Shown here piece after piece: positions 55,049 through 63,786 of a stretch of DNA of 64,000 bases (position 1 is the stretch's first letter; each line of letters starts with the position of its first letter). Source of the DNA: Bacillota bacterium (lineage in GTDB: Bacteria; Bacillota; UBA994; PWPR01); NCBI GenBank assembly GCA_028280325.1, contig JANQLZ010000021.1:27615-91614 (forward strand), given 5' to 3'. The notes beneath the pieces are model-generated. The model saw nothing but the letters and a program-made list of their open reading frames with translations. It was not told the DNA's origin and did no database searches. Position numbers and translations under genes: made by a program.

Positions 55049-55107
55049 ATTTAAGTAATTACTTAAATGGATTGTATCACTTCTAATCTAATTAAGTCAA
55101 TACTTAA
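55049..55107 (-). promoter_or_regulatory. Promoter bracketed by two ArsR-type operators
   Basis: On the minus strand TTGACT (55100-55095), 18 bp, TACAAT (55076-55071). Two dyads of identical geometry, TTAAGT-N4-ACTTAA, lie at 55092-55107 (over the -35) and within the perfect 20-bp palindrome 55049-55068 (just past the -10). Their centres are 41 bp apart, near four helical turns. This is a strong layout for autorepression. Confidence 0.8.
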
Positions 55108-55327
55108 ATAGATTTTAATAAAATTAACATTATCAGTACTTAGATAGATGAGGTTTTAAAAAAATTGTAATCTAATGCTTACTATTTGGCCTATGGATAA
55201 ATGGGAAGCTAAATAAGTTAAATACAGATTATTAATATGCTAAAATATTAGTTAAAGAATCATGCTTTTTTTAGTGCCTGACTATTTTAATTCCGCAACA
55301 GCAGTAAGAAATGTAGTTAAATACATT

Positions 55328-55473
55328 ACTCAACTTTCGCAGTTGAGTTGAGTGTAAAAGGTTAAGAAGTTAAAAGTTTAAAATTGATTAACAAACTGAC
55401 GAAAATCGTCTAATTTTACCCTTTTAAACAAGCGTAGCGCTTACCCTCTTTTGCTAACGAAGTGCGAAAGTTG
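55328..55473. repeat. Hairpin and inverted repeat ahead of the GNAT gene
   Basis: A hairpin ACTCAACT-TTCGC-AGTTGAGT (55328-55348). CAACTTTCGCA (55331-55341) also recurs inverted as TGCGAAAGTTG (55463-55473), so the roughly 140-bp segment is flanked by 11-bp inverted repeats. It could be a small decayed mobile repeat. The rest of the 474-bp gap has no gene. Confidence 0.45.
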
Positions 55474-55502
55474 TATTACATTATTATAGGAGATGATAAT
55501 AA

Positions 55503-55955
55503 ATGAACACAATAGTAAGTGCATCACCAGATGATATAGAAGTATTAGCTAGTCTGGAAATTAGATCAGAATCTTACTGGGGCTATGGCTCAGATTTTAT
55601 GGATAGATTCAAAGAAATATATTTAATTACAGAAGAATTTATAACAAATAATCCAACTTACATCTTAAAGGATAATGAGAAAGTAATTGGTTTTTATGGA
55701 TTATTACTAAATGATGATGAGGTATCATTAGAATATCTCTTTATAGAACCTAAGTATATTGGAAAAGGTTATGGAAGAATGTTATGGAATCATGCTCTGG
55801 AAGAATGCAAAAAGCTAGGTATCACAGAATTTACAATTATAACTAGTTCAGATGCAAGAGGGTTTTATTTAAGATTAGGAGCAACTTTTTATAAGGAAGT
55901 AGATTCATTAATATCAAAGGGAAGTAAAACACCTAAACTTATTTATAGATTATAA
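55503..55955 (+). CDS. GNAT-family N-acetyltransferase
   Basis: 150 residues, behind AGGAGATG. The acetyl-CoA loop reads EPKYIGKGYGRMLW (variant of R/Q-x-x-G-x-G/A), preceded by SLEYLFIEP, and the last third shows the beta-bulge pattern (YLRLGATFYKE). Substrate unknown; such stand-alone enzymes often modify small amines or antibiotics. Confidence 0.88.
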   Translation: MNTIVSASPDDIEVLASLEIRSESYWGYGSDFMDRFKEIYLITEEFITNNPTYILKDNEKVIGFYGLLLNDDEVSLEYLFIEPKYIGKGYGRMLWNHALEECKKLGITEFTIITSSDARGFYLRLGATFYKEVDSLISKGSKTPKLIYRL

Positions 55956-55974
55956 AATAGGAAAGAGGCATAAG

Positions 55975-56126
55975 ATGAAAAAATACAATGTAGTTATCTT
56001 ATGTGTAGCAATAAGTTCAAAGAAGAATTTCTGCAAGTTCAAAAGGAACTTACCCTACAGGGAAATATTGTTATTTCTGTAGTAAAGGGAGGGTTTTTTG
56101 CTTCCTTGATTTTGCACCTGTAAAGT
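55975..56126 (+). pseudogene. Frameshifted remnant of a small nucleotide-related (DUF4406-like) protein
   Basis: From ATG 55975 the frame reads KKYNVVILC and then shifts; in another frame the text continues NKFKEEFLQVQKELTLQGNI and then VISV before it loses sense. The combined pattern recalls small proteins that begin with a strand, a GS-type loop and an FKEEFL helix, related to nucleoside 2-deoxyribosyltransferase-like folds. The family match is from memory and tentative; the frameshift is directly visible. Confidence 0.45.
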
Positions 56127-56248
56127 TCCCTTTTGATATATCTAATAATATATTTATATGTTTAAAAAAGTTTGCTTAAAACAATATAACTTGCTTTTAC
56201 TTTCTCATTTTGTGATAAAATAGTATTTAAAATTAATAAGAGGTAAGT

Positions 56249-57163
56249 ATGAAGATAGATAGATTATTTGGAATATTAACTCAATTACTTAATAGAGACA
56301 AGATTACAGTCAAAGAGTTTGCTAAAATGTATGAGGTTTCAGAACGTACTATTTACAGGGATGTTGAAACATTGGCAAAATCAGGAGTTCCGATTTACGG
56401 AATATCTGGTGCAAATGGTGGAATGAAAATAATGCAAAATTTTTCACTGGATAAAACATTACTAAACCACGAAGAAAAACAAGCGCTATTATTTGCAGTT
56501 GAAAGTATTAAATTGTCTAATGTGTCAAAATACGATGAGTTATTAGTAAAACTGAGTGGTTTGTTTAAAATAAAGGTTAATGATTGGTTGGACATTGATT
56601 TATCTACATGGGACTATAAAGATAAACTAATGTTTAATATTATTAAAAACTCTATTTTAAAAAGCAAAATCGTAAAGTTTAATTACTATAATAGAAACAG
56701 TGAAAAATCAATACGAAAAATAGAACCATATAAACTAATGTATAAATCAAATACCTGGTATGTAATTGGCTATTGTATTAAAACGGAAGATTATAGGATA
56801 TTCAAATTAAATAGAATGAAAAGTATTGAGTGTACAGAGGAGATTTTTGTTAAGAGAACAGAATATGACCCTGATTATGTTCAAACCTCAAATTCACATC
56901 AATCAACTACTACTATTATAGCAAAAATTGATAAAAGCTTCGCTTATCGCGTTTACGATGAGTTTCACGAAAATCAAATTAAAACAGATGAACAAGGTAA
57001 TTTCATTGTTGAGATAAATTTTCCTGAGGATAACTGGTTATATGGATATTTATTATCATTTGGAGAAAAATTAAAAGTAATTAGCCCTGATAGAATAAGC
57101 AATATAATATATGAAAAATTACAAAAAATGATGATTAACTATCAAAATCATGACATAGAGTAG
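56249..57163 (+). CDS. YafY-type WYL-domain transcriptional regulator
   Basis: 304 residues, behind AAGAGGTAAGT. N-terminal helix-turn-helix (ITVKEFAKMYEVSERTIYRD), a linker with GVPIYGISGANGG, the WYL domain (YKLMYKSNTWYVIGYC) and a C-terminal WCX-like extension. WYL domains bind nucleic-acid or nucleotide-like ligands and often control defence or stress genes. The zinc-ribbon gene 50 bp downstream may share its transcript. Confidence 0.9.
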   Translation: MKIDRLFGILTQLLNRDKITVKEFAKMYEVSERTIYRDVETLAKSGVPIYGISGANGGMKIMQNFSLDKTLLNHEEKQALLFAVESIKLSNVSKYDELLVKLSGLFKIKVNDWLDIDLSTWDYKDKLMFNIIKNSILKSKIVKFNYYNRNSEKSIRKIEPYKLMYKSNTWYVIGYCIKTEDYRIFKLNRMKSIECTEEIFVKRTEYDPDYVQTSNSHQSTTTIIAKIDKSFAYRVYDEFHENQIKTDEQGNFIVEINFPEDNWLYGYLLSFGEKLKVISPDRISNIIYEKLQKMMINYQNHDIE

Positions 57164-57213
57164 TCAGTATTCAAAAGTTATAATTTGAAAAACAATGAAA
57201 AGAGGGAATTAAT

Positions 57214-57477
57214 ATGTCAAATACTACTGTATGTCAAAGTTGCAGAATGACACTTAGAAGTGAAACTGATAAGGGAACTAATTTAGACGGAAGTAAAAAT
57301 AATGACTATTGTCACCATTGCTTTGAAGAAGGAAAATTTAAGAAAGAAGAAACTATGGAAGAAATGATTGAATCATGTATACCTTTTGAAATTAAGGCTG
57401 GGGTATATATAAATGAAGAGGCAGCACAAAAAGATATGATTATGCAATTTAAAAAATTGAAACGCTGGAGAGATTGA
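57214..57477 (+). CDS. Putative zinc-ribbon protein
   Basis: 87 residues, behind AGAGGG. Four cysteines and a histidine in CQSCRMTL and CHHCFEEG form a zinc ribbon of the type found in short proteins annotated as putative zinc ribbon domain. The second half is helical and charged. It often travels with YafY-like regulators; function unknown. Confidence 0.8.
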   Translation: MSNTTVCQSCRMTLRSETDKGTNLDGSKNNDYCHHCFEEGKFKKEETMEEMIESCIPFEIKAGVYINEEAAQKDMIMQFKKLKRWRD

Positions 57478-57612
57478 AGGAAAATTAAGAGAAAACAAAT
57501 TTAAACTTACTACTAGTAATTGGCTAGTTTATGGACTTATCTAGTCACATTCCTCCTCCACCAGACTTATCATTCTGTTGTAATAGAATTAAGATAAACA
57601 ATAAAAAACTAG

Positions 57613-57650
57613 AAAAGCGGTATTGGATGTAGTTCCAAAACTGCTTTTTT
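57613..57650 (+). terminator. Terminator after the zinc-ribbon gene
   Basis: A stem AAAAGCGGT / ACTGCTTTT with one wobble and an inner TTGGA/TTCCAA pairing, ending in six Ts. The rest of the 452-bp gap to 57929 has no gene or repeat that I can support. Confidence 0.75.
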
Positions 57651-57929
57651 GCATTGATTTTTAGTTTATATTACTTAAATAGTGGTCAAGCACGGGAGTA
57701 GTGGTGTGGGGTTAGGTATAGCCTACATCAGGGGGGATGTTAACTTCAAAAAGAGATGTTTTTTGTTGAATAACCATCGCTTTACATAAATTCTGACTAT
57801 GCTGTTAATTAATCAAGTTCAATACTGTATAATGTTAAAAGTTGTGTTTCTAGTTAATATAAATTATATAAGGGGTATAAATAAATCAATAGGAATGTTA
57901 TTATCCCATGAAAATTTTGAGGAGGAAAA

Positions 57930-58160
57930 ATGCTGTTAAAATTTTTCACATGGCTAAAAAAACCACTAATTAAGAAGTCAAAAAGTACTTCACCACTATT
58001 TATTATTGTAGGTGTAACTTGTGTAACTATAGCGCGTAACATACCTTTAACAGAAAACACTTTTGATCTAAGTGACTTAGTATTCTGGATTCGTTCAATT
58101 ACTGTTTTAGTTCTAGTATGTTGGCTCACATCAGTAATGTCAGCAAAGGGAACCAAGTAG
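57930..58160 (+). CDS. Small two-segment membrane protein, paralogue 1
   Basis: 76 residues behind GGAGG. It begins LLKFFTWLKKPLIKKSKS, a basic amphipathic stretch, followed by two hydrophobic segments (about 23-42 and 52-70) around an NxPLTENTF turn. It resembles the next gene in length, opening and turn (NWPLNENTI), so the two arose by duplication. I do not recognise the family. Small tandem proteins with basic, aromatic ends can be bacteriocin-like peptides, toxins or accessory membrane proteins; nothing here decides. Confidence 0.7.
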   Translation: MLLKFFTWLKKPLIKKSKSTSPLFIIVGVTCVTIARNIPLTENTFDLSDLVFWIRSITVLVLVCWLTSVMSAKGTK

Positions 58161-58179
58161 ATTTAAAGAGGGTGATGTA

Positions 58180-58410
58180 TTGTTAAAGAAAATATTCAAA
58201 TGGTTTAGAACACCACTGGTACCTAGCAGGCCACAAAGTGCTCCTATTGGAATTATGGTTATTGTTCCATTAGTAGTAATATATTTGAACTGGCCTTTGA
58301 ATGAGAATACTATAGAATTTAAGGAAGTAATGTTAGTTTTATTAATGGCTATTTTTTTAATTTTTTGTATGTGGCTTACTAGTTGGTATAAATCAAATAG
58401 GAACCAATAA
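58180..58410 (+). CDS. Small two-segment membrane protein, paralogue 2
   Basis: 76 residues from TTG 58180 behind AGAGGGTGATG. It opens LKKIFKWFRTPLVPSRPQS and has two hydrophobic segments with PLNENTIEFKE between them. It follows paralogue 1 by 19 bp and has exactly the same length, so the pair is co-transcribed. The function is unknown. Confidence 0.68.
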   Translation: MLKKIFKWFRTPLVPSRPQSAPIGIMVIVPLVVIYLNWPLNENTIEFKEVMLVLLMAIFLIFCMWLTSWYKSNRNQ

Positions 58411-58564
58411 AATATCGTTTTTAAATTAATTGTCCAATACGTCATAAGTATTACCTGTTAAAGATAAACTAAGATTATTACTATATTTAAACTATAATCT
58501 AGTTTGATAGCTATTTTGTCCTTCCATTAGCTGAGTGTTGAATATTTTTGGGGGTTTAGATGAG

Positions 58565-59029
58565 ATGAGTAATTATAGACTGAATGTACGAGCTATAATA
58601 ATTAAAAACGATAAAGTGCTGTTAAATGAGTTTGATGGTGGAGTTTATTACAATATTCCTGGAGGTGGAGTTGAGGTTGGTGAAACATTAAAAGATGCTG
58701 TGGCTAGAGAGGTCCTTGAGGAAAGTGGATATAGTGTTTTTGTAAAAGAGATGTTATACATATATGAGTATAATCCTTTAAGAGATGGATATAGATATGG
58801 TACACGAGGAGCTTTGAGTCATGTATTTAGATGTGAAGTGGATGAATCTAAAGATGTTGTAGCACCAACAGAGCTTGATCAAAATGACACTTCGGAATGC
58901 ACAGGATGCAAGTGGGTAGAAATTGAAGATCTAAAAGAAATTAATCTAGTGCCTCCAATTAATGATATTATTATTGAAAATATTAAAGTGAATAATTTTA
59001 CAACCAAATTTCTTGAAAACATACATTAA
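58565..59029 (+). CDS. Nudix hydrolase
   Basis: 154 residues from ATG 58565; GGGGG lies upstream. The complete Nudix box runs from GVEVGE through REVLEESGY (GX5EX7REUXEEXGU), with FDGGVYYNIPGGG before it. It hydrolyses a nucleoside diphosphate linked to another moiety; the substrate cannot be read. It lies two genes before the helicase, on the same strand. Confidence 0.92.
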   Translation: MSNYRLNVRAIIIKNDKVLLNEFDGGVYYNIPGGGVEVGETLKDAVAREVLEESGYSVFVKEMLYIYEYNPLRDGYRYGTRGALSHVFRCEVDESKDVVAPTELDQNDTSECTGCKWVEIEDLKEINLVPPINDIIIENIKVNNFTTKFLENIH

Positions 59030-59258
59030 TACATTTGAGTGTGGCCTACAGACTACAGGCTTAAGGTGTCTGAGTGACAAATTAGACAAGCTTTGCTCAA
59101 GCATAAGAGTTGTTTTAATAAGATCAATTAATACTACTAAAAGTAATATGGAAAGTGATGGACTATAATGGCAGGGCCTCTTAGATTACATGCATAGGAA
59201 ATAATATTATTATTGATTAGCCGTATACACTTGTAATAAATAAATTAAGGAGAACAAA

Positions 59259-60041
59259 ATGTATTACAAATATTTTAGCTACTACAAAAAACATTGTGGT
59301 GCATATAATCATGTATTTAATGATATGCCTTTTTTATTCAAATTACCTTCAATTATTTTAGGATTGGGTTTTGTATGTACAATTTTGTTTTCAGTGATTT
59401 TTATGAATGTAAAAATAATACCTGTTACACTAATAATTGTAGTTTTACTCGAAAGTGTAATACTGTATTTTTTTAATAAAAAGGCTAAGGAGATAATAAA
59501 AAGTAAGTACAACCTAATATCAAAAGGAAAAAGATGGAATGACTCTGCTGTTTTGGATGAGCTAAGGAGTATAGATAAGTTACTAATAAGTGATTATCTA
59601 AGAAAAACTAATCTTTCTATTAGAAGATTAGGAAAACTAGTTAATGAGGCAAAAAATGAAATGGAAAAAGCTAAGCCAAAGTTTAAAGTTGTTCCAGCAG
59701 TATTAGGCGCTCTGTTTACTGTGTTATGGGCAAGTTTTTATAACTGGTTATACAATCATGTAAATAATCTCAATGATGCAATTACCATAACTGTTTTGGG
59801 ATGTTTAATTATAATTCTTATATGGGTAGTTCAATACATATATACTTGTTTTAAAGAGGCTATAAAGGAGTTGCTTTTTAGTAAAGAGTATGATTTATCA
59901 AAGGCCTTTTATAGACTAATAGATGAAGTTCATGACGACAAGCTAGACTTAATTGATAAACTAAATGAAAAGAAAAAAACTAAAATTGCTAAACCAAGAA
60001 TTAAGCAATTTTACACAAGGATTAATAAGATAAAAAAATAA
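59259..60041 (+). CDS. Hypothetical membrane protein with four predicted segments
   Basis: 260 residues, behind AAGGAGAAC. Two hydrophobic segments at about 28-50 and 53-70, a basic helical stretch of about 75 residues, two more segments at about 147-165 and 175-195, and a long basic, helical C-terminal tail. I do not recognise the family. The 229-bp gap before it has no feature. Confidence 0.75.
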   Translation: MYYKYFSYYKKHCGAYNHVFNDMPFLFKLPSIILGLGFVCTILFSVIFMNVKIIPVTLIIVVLLESVILYFFNKKAKEIIKSKYNLISKGKRWNDSAVLDELRSIDKLLISDYLRKTNLSIRRLGKLVNEAKNEMEKAKPKFKVVPAVLGALFTVLWASFYNWLYNHVNNLNDAITITVLGCLIIILIWVVQYIYTCFKEAIKELLFSKEYDLSKAFYRLIDEVHDDKLDLIDKLNEKKKTKIAKPRIKQFYTRINKIKK

Positions 60042-60387
60042 TCTAGTAAATTCATATCAATAAAATTAACAACCTCAGAACCAATGGAGAAGATATTGGG
60101 ACATTATCATCAGTTATTAAATTAATCAAAAGAATCTTTGAATAGTGTATATTTGTTTTAGAGAATTATAATTATAACATTGCTACAAATGCATATTATC
60201 AAATTCTTTAAGATGTAGAGATACATACAGCACGAATACTTGAGAAACTCAAAGTATTGGTAGCAGAAGGAATAAAGCTTTTATGTAGTTCAAGAGATTT
60301 TAGAAGAAAAATTAAAGGAAGTAAACAACCTAATAGAGAAATTAAGGCCAATTTATATTAAATTAATAAATAAAACTGGAGATTATT
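60042..60387. other. Intergenic stretch with gene debris
   Basis: Short frames such as NLRTNGEDIGTLSSVIKLIK (ending in a stop near 60144) and ILEKLKVLVAEGIKLL look protein-like but lack starts and are interrupted. They suggest remains of one or two small decayed genes. No identity can be given. Confidence 0.3.
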
Positions 60388-63300
60388 ATGAAGCTTATTA
60401 AAGGTATATATGAGCAGGTAATGAATGAAGAGATATTAGAGATTATTGAAGCTAACATAAATAACATTGAAGTTTTAACAGATGAGATAGACTATTCAGA
60501 AGCTAATAATGTTCTAGCTACATATTTGAGTTTTGTATTTAAAAAAGGATTGAACTATTACAATAGCACAAAAGAAGGTCTTTTTACTCAAGTAAAAATA
60601 GCAAACTCAATTATTGATCAATTTTCAAATCTAATTGATGATGATGAATTTAATAAGTATAAAATTGCTAGTTACGAAATTCTAAAAGGTATTTTTAGTA
60701 AGCAGTTTCTTAACATTGATAGAAATAAATATTATCCTATTACCTCAATTTCAGAGAGCAATCTTTTTACAGGGTCCCATAATGAGCCAACAGTTATTAG
60801 TGAACTAAAAAAAGAAATAGCTACAGCAGATAGAATTGATTTGTTGGTTTCATTTATTAAGTTTAGTGGCTTAAGATTGTTGCTGGATTCTTTAAAGGAG
60901 CATACAAATACAAAACAACTTAGAGTTATTACCACGTCTTACATGGGAGCTTCTGATTTTAAAGCAATTACAGTTTTATCACAACTATCCAATACAAAAG
61001 TAAAAATATCATACGACACTGAAAGAACAAGACTTCATGCCAAGGCCTACTACTTTCATAGAGATACTGGTTTTAGTACTGCCTATATAGGTTCTTCAAA
61101 TATATCAAAAGCAGCTCTTACAGAAGGTACAGAATGGAATTTGAAAATATCTGAGTACACTTCTGATGAAATTATAGAGAAGTATAGAATTACATTTGAG
61201 ACCTACTGGAATGCAAATGACTTTATGCTATTTAACGCTGATAATATTGACGACGTTAGTATGCTAAAAAAATCATTAAGTAAAGCTCAAATAATAGAAG
61301 ATAATTTACCTTTATTATTTAATATTAGACCATATGTCTACCAGCAAGAAATATTAGATATTCTTGAAGTAGAAAGAACTATTTATAAGTCTTCAAAGAA
61401 CTTAATAGTTGCAGCTACTGGTACTGGTAAAACGGTTGTATCTGCATTCGATTTCAAAGAGTATTATAAAAATAATCCTAACTGCAAGTTTTTATACCTG
61501 GCTCATCGTAAAGAAATATTAGTTCAAGGTAGAAATACTTTTAGATCTATTCTAAAGGAGCAAAATTTTGGAGATCTTTGGGTTGGTGAATATAGCCCCA
61601 TAGAGTATAGTCACATTTTTGCTTCAATTCAAACACTTAACAATAATAATAAGTACAAAAAATTTCCAAAAGACTATTTTGACTATATTATTTTGGATGA
61701 AGCGCATCATGGAGCAGCCTATTCATATGATAAGCTACTAAATTATTTTGAACCTGATATTCTGGTGGGTTTAACTGCTACTCCAGAAAGAACAGATGGA
61801 ATTGATATTTTACAATATTTTAACAATAGAATTGCTTATGAAATAAGACTACATGAAGCAATTAACAGAAGTTTATTATGTCCTTTTCATTATTTTGGCA
61901 TAACAGATAATGTTGATTTAGACACAGTATCTTGGTCTAAGGGGAGGTATGAGGTTAGTGAGTTAAATAATCTGTACACAGGAAACGATGCTAGAGCGGA
62001 TTTAATTGTTAGAGCATTAATACAGTATATTACTGATATAGACTCAGTTAAAGGCATTGGATTTTGTGTTAGCAAAGAGCATGCAAGGTTTATGAGTGAT
62101 TTTTTTAATGAAAGTAACATCAGATCTATAAATCTGGATGCGGATTCATCAAGATATGATCGCAATACAGCACAGCAAAAATTAAAAAAGGGTGATGTTA
62201 AGTTTATATTTGTAGTAGACATTTATAATGAAGGTGTTGATATTCCTAATGTGAATACAGTATTGTTTTTAAGACCAACTGAATCTGCTACTGTCTTTAT
62301 CCAACAGTTGGGAAGGGGATTAAGGATATCAGAAGATAAAGATATTTTAACAGTTTTAGATTTTGTGGGTCAGGCAAACAAACAGTTTAGTTATTCATCT
62401 AAACTAAGGAGTATCATTGGTAAAACTAAAAACAATGTTAAGAGTGAAATCGAAAAAGACTTTCCTACTTTGCCAAAAGGATGTTTTATCCATTTAGAGA
62501 GAAAGGCTAAAGACTATATTCTTGAGAATCTAAAAAACACCTATATCAATGTAAGAAAACTGAAAAAAATGGTTAGTAATTATTATTATGAAACAACTAA
62601 TCCCTTAGATGTAAGCAATTTTATAAACCATTTTGAGATAGAACCTTGGCAATTGTATAAGAATACATGTTTATATAAGTTATGTATAGAAGAAAACATA
62701 ATACCTAAGGTAGGGCAAATAGATGAAAAGCAATTAAAACCCGTATTCAAAAGGTTGATTCACATAAACTCTTATAAATTACTTAACTTTTTGATTAATT
62801 TTTTAGCTCAAGATACATATTCGCTAAGCAACTTAACTAAAGAAGGTAGAATAATGTTATTAATGTTTCACTATACGGTATGGGGGGTATCACCTCAAGG
62901 AGATATTGTTAGTTATTTAAACAAGTTAAGGGATAATAATTCTCTAGTTTTCAGAGAGATAATAGAGCTACTTAGGTTTAATATTAATAATATTAAGTTC
63001 ATTGAACAGGATATAGAATTAGGATATCCTTGCCCATTAGAGTTACACTCAAAATACAGTGTTGACCAAATTTTAGCAGCTCTTGAAGTTCACACTGAAA
63101 ACAAAAAGAAAGCTTTTAGGGAGGGAGTTAAATATATAGAAGAGAAAAATACTGACATATTCTTTATTACTCTAAATAAGTCGGAGAAGGACTTTACTAA
63201 ATCAACTCTTTATCAAGACTACGCTATTAGTGAAAAGTTATTTCACTGGCAATCTCAAAGTAGAACTTCTACTATGTCCTTAACAGGTCAGAGGTACATC

Positions 63301-63507
63301 AATCAGCGGAAAAATGGAACAAAAGTTTTGTTTTTTGTTAGAGAGAACAAGAGGGAAAATAGCATTACATCTCCGTTTTATTTTTTAGGAAAAGCAAATT
63401 ATGTTTCACACAAAGGCTCTAAGCCTATAAGCATAACTTGGGAACTTGAAAATCCAATTCCAACTTTTATATTAAAGAAATCAAATAAAATAGCTGAGAT
63501 TATTTAA
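60388..63507 (+). CDS. PLD-nuclease / SF2 helicase / DUF3427 fusion protein
   Basis: 1039 residues. The N-terminal third holds a phospholipase D-type domain with HAKAYY (about 215) and a GSSN loop, one HKD-like motif. The helicase core has Walker A AATGTGKTVV (about 341), DEAHH (about 437), LTATPERTDG, and motif VI QQLGRGLRIS (about 641). The C-terminus is a DUF3427 domain (SLTGQRYINQRKNGTKVLFF, FYFLGKANYVSH). A single HKD site usually works as a dimer. The combination of nuclease and translocase suggests DNA processing, such as repair or defence, but no function is proven. Confidence 0.9.
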   Translation: MKLIKGIYEQVMNEEILEIIEANINNIEVLTDEIDYSEANNVLATYLSFVFKKGLNYYNSTKEGLFTQVKIANSIIDQFSNLIDDDEFNKYKIASYEILKGIFSKQFLNIDRNKYYPITSISESNLFTGSHNEPTVISELKKEIATADRIDLLVSFIKFSGLRLLLDSLKEHTNTKQLRVITTSYMGASDFKAITVLSQLSNTKVKISYDTERTRLHAKAYYFHRDTGFSTAYIGSSNISKAALTEGTEWNLKISEYTSDEIIEKYRITFETYWNANDFMLFNADNIDDVSMLKKSLSKAQIIEDNLPLLFNIRPYVYQQEILDILEVERTIYKSSKNLIVAATGTGKTVVSAFDFKEYYKNNPNCKFLYLAHRKEILVQGRNTFRSILKEQNFGDLWVGEYSPIEYSHIFASIQTLNNNNKYKKFPKDYFDYIILDEAHHGAAYSYDKLLNYFEPDILVGLTATPERTDGIDILQYFNNRIAYEIRLHEAINRSLLCPFHYFGITDNVDLDTVSWSKGRYEVSELNNLYTGNDARADLIVRALIQYITDIDSVKGIGFCVSKEHARFMSDFFNESNIRSINLDADSSRYDRNTAQQKLKKGDVKFIFVVDIYNEGVDIPNVNTVLFLRPTESATVFIQQLGRGLRISEDKDILTVLDFVGQANKQFSYSSKLRSIIGKTKNNVKSEIEKDFPTLPKGCFIHLERKAKDYILENLKNTYINVRKLKKMVSNYYYETTNPLDVSNFINHFEIEPWQLYKNTCLYKLCIEENIIPKVGQIDEKQLKPVFKRLIHINSYKLLNFLINFLAQDTYSLSNLTKEGRIMLLMFHYTVWGVSPQGDIVSYLNKLRDNNSLVFREIIELLRFNINNIKFIEQDIELGYPCPLELHSKYSVDQILAALEVHTENKKKAFREGVKYIEEKNTDIFFITLNKSEKDFTKSTLYQDYAISEKLFHWQSQSRTSTMSLTGQRYINQRKNGTKVLFFVRENKRENSITSPFYFLGKANYVSHKGSKPISITWELENPIPTFILKKSNKIAEII

Positions 63508-63786
63508 AAGAACTAGAGAGTGTTAATAGTTCTATGGCAACTAAGAAAGTGAGATCAATAATTCAGAAATATATAGAAATATATAAGTTATTAATAGGAT
63601 ATTTTTTATGAGTTTTCAAGATAGAGGCTGAAGTGTTAGTTAAAAAAACCTTGGGATAATGCTTAAGGGAGGCTAATGGAATCTTTGATCAAATAGAACG
63701 GCATTACGGTAAGAACGAACCGGTTAGTGATACTCTACATAGTCGAGTATGCACTTTATGCGTGATATACGCTTTCGCACGTTTGA
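63508..63786. other. Region with broken coding sequence
   Basis: A frame reading ANGIFDQIERHYGKNEPVSD (from about 63673) looks coding but lacks a start and is out of phase with what follows. The rest contains no gene that I can support. It appears to be debris at the edge of the toxin-like fragment. Confidence 0.3.
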
